A DNA stretch of 25,308 nucleotides, from NCBI GenBank assembly GCA_002399345.1, contig DHDL01000014.1, positions 93,090 through 118,397 on the forward strand, written 5' to 3'. The stretch is from Thermoanaerobacterales bacterium UBA4877 (GTDB lineage: Bacteria > Bacillota > Thermoanaerobacteria > Thermoanaerobacterales > UBA4877). Of this stretch, positions 1 to 6,750 are shown in pieces. The notes beneath the pieces were generated by a model. That model saw only the letters and a program-made list of their open reading frames with translations. It did no database searches and was not told the origin of the DNA. How positions within the stretch are numbered: the first letter of the stretch is position 1; each line of letters starts with the position of its first letter. The translations under genes and the position numbers were made by a program.

Positions 1-5
1 TAATA

Positions 6-1205
6 TTAGTGTCTGAGATTCTCGATGATTACAGTAGCTCCCTGGCCACCTGCACAGCAAGTAGAGGCCATGCCATATTTACCTGATGTTTGTTCAAGTT
101 GACGCATAGCAAACATGGTCATACGGGCACCTGAGGCTGCGTTAGGGTTCCCTATGGCAATAGCACCTCCGTTTGGATTCCATTTTTCTTTATCAATCTT
201 TTTGCCGGTCTGTTTTTCCATCTCGCTTATGACAGCCAGGTTCTCTGCAGCAGATACCTCATTGCACTCAATCACGTCGATATCCTCCAGTTTGAGGCCG
301 GCTTGCTTTATGGCTTTGAGGTTAGAGTATGCAGGTGCTATGCCTGTATAATCTTCACGTACGCCGCAGTGAGCTCCGGTTACCCAACGGGCTATAGGCC
401 TATAACCGAGTTCCTGTGCTTTCTCAGCAGTCATTATCAGCATAAAGGCTGCACCGTCATTCAAACCGGTGGAGTTACCCGCTGTAGTAATGCCGCTCTG
501 GTTTACCGGTTGCAGTTTTGAAAGTTCCTCAGCCGTTATGTCAGGACATGGAGAATCATCTTTATTTATAACAATTTCCGGTGCCTTGCGTGTGGCAGGG
601 ATTACAATCGGGACGATTTCATCTCCGGTAATTCCCTTCTTATAAGCTTGGGCTAGGCGTTCTTGGCTCCTGGCTGCATACGTATCGGCCTGCTCACGGG
701 TGATCCCCCATTCAGCGGCCATCTTATCATCCAAAGATGCCCTGTCGAGGTCACGCTCTTTATTAGGAGTATGCTCTGGTTTTAAGGCATATGGAGCGAT
801 AAATTTATACTGTGGACGGCACATTGGGAATTTAGCCGTAAAGGTGGAGTAAGACTCCATGCCACCGACTATAGCAACCTCAGACATGCCGGCTTTAATT
901 TTCCATGCGGCATGATTGAGCCCTGCAATGGCCGAACCGCCTTGCATTTCGACAAAAGTGCCAGAGGTTTCCATCGGCAATTTTGATTGTAAAACGATGT
1001 ATCTTGCTATGTCTTTTGTTTTCATATCTCCGAGGGCACAGCCGGCCATAAGGCTGTCTACTTTACCCTTGTCCAGTATACCGGTGCGCTTTAACAGATC
1101 ATTAACCACCAGTGTTGCGATATCCACTGATGCATAAGCCTTAAGTGATCCTCCGAATTTTGTAAAAGCGGAACGTGCTCCGTCTACGATAACAACATCA
1201 CGCAT
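6..1205 (-). CDS. Thiolase-like protein lacking catalytic Cys and His (probable inactive paralogue)
   Basis: This is a full-length thiolase-fold protein of about 399 residues, closely similar along its whole length to the thiolase encoded immediately upstream. Seen: the nucleophile position reads MQGGSA where the neighbour reads MQCGSA, giving Gly89 (codon GGC against TGC). The GHP histidine is Asn353 (GNPN against GHPN), and the NEAF loop reads NEVS. The second catalytic Cys (CCAGGQG, about residue 383) remains. Known: biosynthetic and degradative thiolases need the nucleophilic Cys and the His to form and attack the acyl-enzyme. Inference: the protein is unlikely to be a thiolase alone and may be a structural or regulatory partner of the neighbour. 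The reading frame is uninterrupted, which argues against simple decay. Start: the ATG at 1205 lies 8 nt after AAGGAGG; an in-frame GTG at 1226 would put this ribosome site inside the gene. The start overlaps the upstream stop by 8 nt, so translation is probably coupled. Confidence 0.88.
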   Translation of the reverse strand: MRDVVIVDGARSAFTKFGGSLKAYASVDIATLVVNDLLKRTGILDKGKVDSLMAGCALGDMKTKDIARYIVLQSKLPMETSGTFVEMQGGSAIAGLNHAAWKIKAGMSEVAIVGGMESYSTFTAKFPMCRPQYKFIAPYALKPEHTPNKERDLDRASLDDKMAAEWGITREQADTYAARSQERLAQAYKKGITGDEIVPIVIPATRKAPEIVINKDDSPCPDITAEELSKLQPVNQSGITTAGNSTGLNDGAAFMLIMTAEKAQELGYRPIARWVTGAHCGVREDYTGIAPAYSNLKAIKQAGLKLEDIDVIECNEVSAAENLAVISEMEKQTGKKIDKEKWNPNGGAIAIGNPNAASGARMTMFAMRQLEQTSGKYGMASTCCAGGQGATVIIENLRH

Positions 1206-2421
1206 TCTTGTTTCCTCCTTTTTCACGTCTCAGGTTTTCAATGATGGTGGTGGTTCCGTGTCCGCCGCCGCAACAGGATGAAAACAAACCATACCGTCCG
1301 CCGGTTTGCTCTAATTGACGCATTGCAAACATAGCGACACGAGCACCGGAAGCACCGTTAGGGTGTCCAATGGCGACAGCCCCTCCGTTAGGATTCCATT
1401 TAGACTGATCAATCTTTTCACCGGTCCGGGACTCCATCTCTTTGATTACGGACAGGTTCTGAGCAGCAAATGCCTCATTACATTCAATTACTTCAAGATC
1501 GGATAACTGCAAACCGGCCAATTTCATAGCCTTAAGATTTGAAAAAGCAGGGCCGATACCCATGTGTGCAGGACGAACGCCTATATCTGCTCCGATAATC
1601 CAGCGGGCAATAGGCTTGTATCCCAATTCTTTTGCCTTGTCTGCCGACATCATCAACAGAAAAGCGGCGCCGTCATTCTGACCGGAAGCATTACCTGCCG
1701 TAGTTATTCCACCTTTATTAACAGGACGCAGTTTTGCCAGGATCTCCGGTGTGGTGTTAGGACGTGGGAATTCATCTTTGTCTATAACAACTTCAGGAGA
1801 ATCAGGTGTTGCCGGTATGGTAATCGGGATGATTTCATCACCGGTTATACCCTTTTTGTACGCCTGAGCCAATCTCTGCTGACTTCTGGCTGCATATTCA
1901 TCTGCCTGTTCTCTGGATATATCCCAGTTTTCTGCCATTTCGTCACTAACCTGGATCATGGTTATATCCTCATTTTTTTGAGGTGCCAGGTGGGGTGCCA
2001 ATGGAATGGGAGGAACAAGTCTATATGGTCTGTCGTTCATGGAAAAATCGATGTTCATTGTCGAATAAGATTCCATGCCGCCAACTAAAAGTACGTCTGC
2101 ATAGCCTAAACCAATCATAGCTGCAGCGTGATTTACACATGTTATTGCCGAGCCGCACTGCATTTCTACATAGTGCGCTTCAGTCTCCGGTGGTAATCCG
2201 CCCCTGAGTGCCGCATCACGGGCTATATCATTGCAACGCATGTCCCGCAGCGCATTTCCGCAGAACAAGCCGTCTACTTTACTGCGCTCTAATATACCAG
2301 TCCGTTCTATAAGACCCTTTAAAACGTGACCAGCGATTTCTGTAGAAGACAGATCTCTAAATCCGCCGCCTAAGTTACAGAAGGCGGAACGAGCTCCATC
2401 CACAAATACTACTTCTCGCAT
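1198..2421 (-). CDS. Thiolase (acetyl-CoA acyltransferase family), active-site residues intact
   Basis: Thiolase of about 407 residues that condenses or cleaves beta-ketoacyl-CoA with CoA. Seen: nucleophile Cys89 in VEMQCGSA, the NEAFAAQN loop, His353 in AIGHPNGASGAR, and a C-terminal CCGGGHG motif holding the second catalytic Cys (about 383). Length is normal for the family. The ATG at 2421 is preferred over the one at 2427 because it sits 8 nt after AGGAGG, the same layout as the next gene. It follows the BKACE gene by 111 nt, a gap that contains a GC-rich hairpin, and overlaps the next thiolase-like gene by 8 nt. Inference: it probably handles the acetoacetyl-CoA or longer beta-ketoacyl-CoA arising from the operon's pathway. 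Substrate chain length cannot be read from the sequence. Confidence 0.93.
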   Translation of the reverse strand: MREVVFVDGARSAFCNLGGGFRDLSSTEIAGHVLKGLIERTGILERSKVDGLFCGNALRDMRCNDIARDAALRGGLPPETEAHYVEMQCGSAITCVNHAAAMIGLGYADVLLVGGMESYSTMNIDFSMNDRPYRLVPPIPLAPHLAPQKNEDITMIQVSDEMAENWDISREQADEYAARSQQRLAQAYKKGITGDEIIPITIPATPDSPEVVIDKDEFPRPNTTPEILAKLRPVNKGGITTAGNASGQNDGAAFLLMMSADKAKELGYKPIARWIIGADIGVRPAHMGIGPAFSNLKAMKLAGLQLSDLEVIECNEAFAAQNLSVIKEMESRTGEKIDQSKWNPNGGAVAIGHPNGASGARVAMFAMRQLEQTGGRYGLFSSCCGGGHGTTTIIENLRREKGGNKNA

Positions 2422-2473
2422 ATACATTTCCTCCTTGTTATAAGCATTATTAAAATCATAATGAGTTGCTGAT

Positions 2474-2502
2474 GCGCCCTCCCAATAGTTGTGACAGGGC
2501 GC
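2474..2502. other. Intercistronic GC-rich hairpin between BKACE and thiolase genes
   Basis: Perfect 7-bp arms GCGCCCT and AGGGCGC flank a 15-nt loop within an otherwise AT-rich 111-nt gap. On the operon (minus) strand no T-run follows the stem, so it is not a classic intrinsic terminator. It could stabilise or mark processing of the mRNA, giving different levels of the thiolase pair and the upstream genes. Confidence 0.6.
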
Positions 2503-2532
2503 TTAAATATTAAAATTTTAAAGTGTCATTTT

Positions 2533-3396
2533 TTATGCATGATATTCTTCAAGAGAATGACGCTTTAGACCTAATATTTCTCTGGTCTCGTCCGTAGTAG
2601 CAACCTCATGGCCGGTCAGTTCAATCAACTCTGCGGCGCGCTCTACCAGCTTGACGTTAGTGGCTTTTACACCCTTTGACATATAGACATTGTCTTCCAA
2701 TCCTACACGAAGACCATTGCAGCCTAATGATAAACCAGCGAGCATCATCGGTATATGTGCTTTGCCTATGCCGGTTACCGACCAGGTTGATCCCTTCGGC
2801 AGCATTTCCTGCAGGAATACCAGATTGCGTGTGGTAGCGCTGGCAGCACCGCCCACGCCCAGTACGAACTGGAAATGACATGGCTGGGGTATATTAAATT
2901 TATTTATGCAATAAATTGCATTTCCAAGCATGCCGTTGTCAAAGATTTCAAACTCAGGTTTTACATTGTTTTCAATTACACATTTGGATAGATCCTCAAG
3001 AAAGTCGGGAGCATTTACGAAAACACCGCCGTAATTCCAGTTGAATGTACCTGAGTCAAAAGAGCACATATCGGGGCGCAGTTTCTTAACGTGGGCCAAA
3101 CGTGTCTCATTCTTCTCCAGTTTAACGGATCCGGAGGTGGTGAGATTTACAATTATATCAACCCCTGCCGCCTTTGTAGCCAGCTGGATGGCTTCAAATG
3201 TTTTTGTAAACTTTTCAACGTCTATAGTCGGCCATCCTTTGTCATCTCTTACATGGATATGTGCCATGGCAGCTCCTGCCTTTGCTACATCTACAACCTG
3301 CTCGGCGATTTCCTCAGGAAATATTGGAACAGTTGGTGCGGCTTCCCGGCTTATTGAGGTTCCTGTTAATGCAGCAGTAATAAAAACCTTGTCCAT
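2533..3396 (-). CDS. Beta-keto acid cleavage enzyme (BKACE, DUF849; Kce-like)
   Basis: A 287-residue TIM-barrel Zn enzyme of the family founded by 3-keto-5-aminohexanoate cleavage enzyme. Known reaction type: beta-keto acid plus acetyl-CoA gives acetoacetate plus a shortened acyl-CoA. Seen: N-terminal ITAALTGT, Zn-binding His46 and His48 in MAHIHVRDD, PEFEIFDNG, and C-terminal RVGLEDN, whose Glu is the expected third Zn ligand. Position 14 is Ser (TGTS), where, as I recall, characterised Kce has a Glu that contacts the substrate amino group; this suggests a substrate other than the lysine-pathway one. The ATG at 3396 follows AAGGAGG; a longer in-frame extension to 3510 would swallow that site and most of the upstream spacer. 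Fourth-from-start to last members of the operon show it acts after import and hydrolysis. Specificity is unknown. Confidence 0.9.
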   Translation of the reverse strand: MDKVFITAALTGTSISREAAPTVPIFPEEIAEQVVDVAKAGAAMAHIHVRDDKGWPTIDVEKFTKTFEAIQLATKAAGVDIIVNLTTSGSVKLEKNETRLAHVKKLRPDMCSFDSGTFNWNYGGVFVNAPDFLEDLSKCVIENNVKPEFEIFDNGMLGNAIYCINKFNIPQPCHFQFVLGVGGAASATTRNLVFLQEMLPKGSTWSVTGIGKAHIPMMLAGLSLGCNGLRVGLEDNVYMSKGVKATNVKLVERAAELIELTGHEVATTDETREILGLKRHSLEEYHA

Positions 3397-3439
3397 AATA
3401 ATCCTCCTTGTATCATAAAGTTTATTTATAAATTGATTG

Positions 3440-4357
3440 TTAAGTGCAGTCAGTTCGAATATACTCGATAATTCCGTCGTTGGCCCGCTGTACCAGCCGG
3501 CCTTCTTCAATCAGATATTCCATGTAGACTCTGACGCTTTGTTCTGAAGAACTGATTTTATAAATGCTATCCGTACGTATGCCCAAGGCTGCGCATGTTT
3601 TAGCTAAAATCTGTTCCATTGACATATAATGATCTGCTATTTTGTAGATTATATCTACTTTACTGAGTATATTATCTATGTTCCGTTTAACAAGAGTACT
3701 GATATTTTCATAAACTCCGTTGTGGGCTACAATATAACGATCATATTTCATTTTGCCAATGCGGTTTTTGGTATCAAGATCCAAAGCACAGCTTATGCAG
3801 TATGGAATTCGTACTGATTCCAGCACATGATCGCTTAAAAGAGCATCAGCCAAATAGGCTACCGAATCAGGAGTGACGAATCCAAGATGTTCTGCCGTAT
3901 GTCCGGGAAGCCGTAATATTTTAAACCGGGCACCTTCAATATCAATGAACTCATCCTCCGGCCTGATTAAGTAGTCGGCATGACAAAGATAAGTGGCCGT
4001 ATACTTAATAACATTTCGATAGTTAATTCCATAGAAATAGGCCTGCGCATACAAGGGATTTTCACTAATCGCCGCATCAAACAGCGTCATATATAATTTT
4101 GATCCCTGCTCTTTCTGCAGGGCCTTGTGATTACCTATATGATCAACATGGGCATGGCTGGTCAAGACTGCAGCTACGGTAAGGGCATTTTGTGCCAGCA
4201 GGGAAAAGATCCCTCCACGATCCGTTGTAGAAATACCGGAGTCAATGAGGACTACCCTGCCGCCTTCCAGTTTGAATAAAGGGATACGTGAACGTTTTGT
4301 TACTATACACCAGGTATTCCCCTTGACATGTTCTAAAAAAGGTTGGACGATATCCAA
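3440..4357 (-). CDS. Metallo-beta-lactamase-fold hydrolase
   Basis: A 305-residue cytoplasmic MBL-fold metallohydrolase (no signal peptide). Seen from the proposed start: VVLIDSG around residue 36-41, the metal motif His68-x-His70-x-Asp72-His73 (SHAHVDH), His153 in GHTAEHLG, Asp171 in LADALL, and His212 in AHNG, a full dinuclear Zn set. The last about 85 residues look like a helical or winged-helix tail, as in glyoxalase-II-like thioesterase relatives. Start: TTG at 4357, 10 nt after GGAGG (4368-4372), in a stretch that removes a 100-nt overlap with the upstream transporter gene; the frame stays open to 4546 but those residues do not look like MBL sequence. Candidate roles are lactonase, thioesterase or ester hydrolase in the operon's pathway; sequence alone does not decide. 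Confidence 0.82.
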   Translation of the reverse strand: MDIVQPFLEHVKGNTWCIVTKRSRIPLFKLEGGRVVLIDSGISTTDRGGIFSLLAQNALTVAAVLTSHAHVDHIGNHKALQKEQGSKLYMTLFDAAISENPLYAQAYFYGINYRNVIKYTATYLCHADYLIRPEDEFIDIEGARFKILRLPGHTAEHLGFVTPDSVAYLADALLSDHVLESVRIPYCISCALDLDTKNRIGKMKYDRYIVAHNGVYENISTLVKRNIDNILSKVDIIYKIADHYMSMEQILAKTCAALGIRTDSIYKISSSEQSVRVYMEYLIEEGRLVQRANDGIIEYIRTDCT

Positions 4358-4446
4358 AGCTGATATACCTCCATAATTATGTTGCCATCGTACCTTGTTT
4401 TTTAGAACAAGTACTTGGTACTTTTTTTTATATCTAAGCAGCCATT

Positions 4447-5715
4447 CTAAATGGTACTTTTTTTGGAAATATAATTTTTCTTGGCAACATAAGTTAGATT
4501 GATTAATACTAAAGCTAATAATGAAAGTACTAATACAGAAACCCACGAATAAACGTAATCACCGGTTGCTCCATATATTGATGAAACAATCATTGGGAAA
4601 ATAGCCGAGCCTAAAGAGGCTACAAATTGTGTATAGCCTACCAATATGCTATAGTTCTTTGGCCCGAACAGCTCACCAGTAATAAGCGGGGAACCAACGG
4701 TCGCATTTGGAAAAGAAAGACCATACAGTATTGCTGCCGCATAGGCCAGAGCCGGCATCTTAGGTGAAAGTATAAGACAAATACTTGCAGCTATTACTGG
4801 CATAAGGAATAGGTTAAATGTTTTTCTTGAGCCATTTATGTCATTGTATATTCCATATAATACCTTAGCTATAATAGCAGCTAAAGAACATAATGATACA
4901 AGGAATGATGCCTTTACCGGAGTATAACCTATAGTGGTAAGGAAGGTAGGGCCGTTGCCGTTCCATGCTGCGCCCAAACCATTGATAATAAACAGGGCAA
5001 CAACTAATGTCCAAAATATAGGAGTGTGCAGAGCTTCACCTGCCGTCATACCTGCCGGGTCTACACCTGCAGCTTTTTCTGCAGCCTTTTCCCCCGGTAC
5101 GTCTCCCTGGCGTTTTATGCTCTTTGCAGCGGGTGTATCATAGAACGTTAATAGTACAAACGGAATCATTACCCAGGCTAAAATTCCATATAGCCGGTAT
5201 GCTCCTCTCCATGTTGCAGAAGTGATGATATTTGCTACAATAGGACTGAGTACAACCGCACCAGCACTGAGACCGATCATTGTTATACCCATTGCTTTTC
5301 CCCTAAGCTTAGGGCCGAACCAGTTGTTTATCACAATGGAAGCAGGGAGGGTAGTTGTAAATGTACCGATAACACCTGCTAAGAAAGCTAGAACAATCAT
5401 AAACTTAAAGTTCTTTACGGTCGAAATAATCATCCAAAATGTTCCGCTTAAAATAAGCCCACAGGAGACAGTCTTACGTAGACCAAAACGCATAAAAACT
5501 TTGCCAGCAAAGAGAGTGCCTACCATAGCACCCATCATACTTAATGCACCCATAAGCATTACATTGGTGACACTTACATTAAAATCTTTTACAATAGACA
5601 CAACCGGCAGGCCAGACATGGAAATACCAGGCGCGCCGACAAATGCCAACAATACAAATGCAACAACAACAACATACCAACCATAATAAAATTTACCCTC
5701 TTGATTCTCAGCCAT
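4447..5715 (-). CDS. MFS transporter, oxalate/formate-antiporter (OFA)-like
   Basis: A 422-residue inner-membrane carrier with about 12 hydrophobic helices. Seen: N-terminus FYYGWYVVVVAF typical of OFA-type carriers, a loop 2-3 motif GKVFMRFGLRKT matching the MFS GxxxDRxGRR signature loosely, and a longer hydrophilic central loop around residues 195-225 between helices 6 and 7. Known relatives exchange or import small mono- and dicarboxylates. The ATG at 5715 follows GGGGGAG. It sits 15 nt after the cyclase gene, so it is in the same transcript; its product probably imports the carboxylic acid that the operon degrades or exports an end product. Confidence 0.88.
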   Translation of the reverse strand: MAENQEGKFYYGWYVVVVAFVLLAFVGAPGISMSGLPVVSIVKDFNVSVTNVMLMGALSMMGAMVGTLFAGKVFMRFGLRKTVSCGLILSGTFWMIISTVKNFKFMIVLAFLAGVIGTFTTTLPASIVINNWFGPKLRGKAMGITMIGLSAGAVVLSPIVANIITSATWRGAYRLYGILAWVMIPFVLLTFYDTPAAKSIKRQGDVPGEKAAEKAAGVDPAGMTAGEALHTPIFWTLVVALFIINGLGAAWNGNGPTFLTTIGYTPVKASFLVSLCSLAAIIAKVLYGIYNDINGSRKTFNLFLMPVIAASICLILSPKMPALAYAAAILYGLSFPNATVGSPLITGELFGPKNYSILVGYTQFVASLGSAIFPMIVSSIYGATGDYVYSWVSVLVLSLLALVLINLTYVAKKNYISKKSTI

Positions 5716-5730
5716 AATTATTCTCCCCCT

Positions 5731-6507
5731 CTAATCGTTAAATATTGCCACGGGGCGAACCCATCCAGCACTGGCAGCTTTGATTTTTATAGGGAAAGCG
5801 ATAACAGTGAATCCATAGTGCGGAAGTTTTTCAAGATGTTGCAATTTTTCCATCTGAACATAGGCTTTCTCTCTGCCTGCTTTATGTCCTTCCCAGATGA
5901 TGGACGGATCTTTATCTTTCGCATATTGTTTAGCTACAAGTGGCAGGGGTGCATCCCAGCTCCAAGCGTCGGTCCCGACTGCATGTACACCATGATTTAA
6001 TAGCCATAAGGTTCCTTCTCTGCCAACACCGCAGCCTGTTACCAGGTATTTTTCATTTCCCCACTGCGTTTGAGCTGTTGTATGAAGTAAAACTACATCG
6101 CCAGGTTTTAGAGTGTAATTTATTTTCTTAAAGTACTCGTCAAGATCTTTAGCAGTTAGTACATAGCCATCGGGTCTGTCTGTGGCATCGATTACTACTC
6201 CGTCTCCCATGCACCAATCCAGAGGAACTTCATCAATTGTCCAGGCACGTTCTCCATTGTTCATGGTTGAAGCAAAATGATATGGAGCGTCCATGTGTGT
6301 GCCGGTATGAGTCCCGGTCTGCATTCCTTCAATTGCCCAAGCCTCGCCGTCCGGCAGGTCTTCTTCCTTTAGCCCAGGGAATGTACCAAGATACGAGTCA
6401 ATAGATACCTTGCTTTTATGATCCCAATAGATCATCTTCGGGATTGATTCCTTTGGCTCGACCGGTAAATCCGGTGTCCATGTACAACTTAGATCTACTA
6501 ACTTCAT
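5731..6507 (-). CDS. Cyclase-family hydrolase (kynurenine formamidase / isatin hydrolase-like)
   Basis: A 258-residue metal-dependent hydrolase of the cyclase family (Pfam PF04199 type). Seen: the signature HxGTHxDxPxH at His67, Gly69, Thr70, His71, Asp73, Pro75 and His77, which supplies metal ligands and catalytic groups, followed by a DVVLLHT segment and a C-terminal IAFPIKIKAASAGWVRPVAIF typical of the family. Known members hydrolyse N-formylkynurenine, isatin or other cyclic or amide substrates. It is the first gene of the operon, about 73 nt after the predicted sigma-54 start site. ATG at 6507 follows AAAGGAG with good spacing. Inference: it likely performs the first ring-opening or deacylation step; the actual substrate is not known. 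Confidence 0.9.
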   Translation of the reverse strand: MKLVDLSCTWTPDLPVEPKESIPKMIYWDHKSKVSIDSYLGTFPGLKEEDLPDGEAWAIEGMQTGTHTGTHMDAPYHFASTMNNGERAWTIDEVPLDWCMGDGVVIDATDRPDGYVLTAKDLDEYFKKINYTLKPGDVVLLHTTAQTQWGNEKYLVTGCGVGREGTLWLLNHGVHAVGTDAWSWDAPLPLVAKQYAKDKDPSIIWEGHKAGREKAYVQMEKLQHLEKLPHYGFTVIAFPIKIKAASAGWVRPVAIFND

Positions 6508-6590
6508 TTCAAATCACTCCTTTAAAGTATTTAAGATAGTTTTACAGCTAGAAAAAATTTATTTGCCCTTACTGCTGCACCTAATATATA

Positions 6591-6607
6591 AGCAATTTAT
6601 ATGCCAA
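6591..6607 (-). promoter_or_regulatory. Sigma-54 (-24/-12) promoter of the catabolic operon
   Basis: Read on the minus strand: TTGGCATATAAATTGCT. It matches the consensus TGGCAC-N5-TTGCW with one mismatch and has the required 10 nt between the invariant GG and GC. Predicted start of transcription is near 6580, giving a leader of roughly 73 nt before the cyclase ATG. A sigma-54 activator gene begins divergently at 6751. Confidence 0.85.
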
Positions 6608-6660
6608 GTCGAAAATGCTTGAAAAGTGGTGAATAGTACGGTAAACTATTGTATAAAGAG

Positions 6661-6688
6661 TTGTATAGACTCAAAATAATCGTATAAA
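6661..6688 (+). promoter_or_regulatory. Possible sigma-A promoter of the activator gene
   Basis: TTGTAT and TATAAA are separated by 16 nt. The expected start would fall inside or next to the TGT-N10-ACA palindrome, which would fit autorepression. The boxes are weak, so this is tentative. Confidence 0.3.
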
Positions 6689-6691
6689 TAT

Positions 6692-6707
6692 TGTCTACCA
6701 TTAGACA
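6692..6707. promoter_or_regulatory. Candidate enhancer (UAS) for the sigma-54 activator
   Basis: TGTCTACCATTAGACA is an inverted repeat with perfect 6-bp arms and TGT-N10-ACA spacing, the pattern used by NifA-type Fis-domain activators. It lies about 87-103 bp upstream of the -24 element, a normal enhancer distance, and about 44 bp before the activator's own start codon, so it could also mediate autoregulation. A second inverted repeat, AATAGT and ACTATT (6632-6650), and direct TTGTATA copies (6650 and 6661) lie between. Confidence 0.55.
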
Positions 6708-6750
6708 CCTTGCATAATGTGTTACTTCATGTGAAGGGAAGATCAATTAA

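Noticed and set aside
1564..2088. Plus-strand open frame of 174 codons across the thiolase gene
   Set aside because: It is antisense to a well-conserved thiolase, with no ribosome site and unlikely residue composition.
5222..5686. Plus-strand open frame of 154 codons across the MFS gene
   Set aside because: It is the antisense of membrane-helix codons, which commonly yields long hydrophobic open frames.
6650..6667. Direct TTGTATA repeats as a possible repeat array or CRISPR-like element
   Set aside because: Only two exact copies 11 bp apart; at most a minor regulator site. No CRISPR array occurs in the window.
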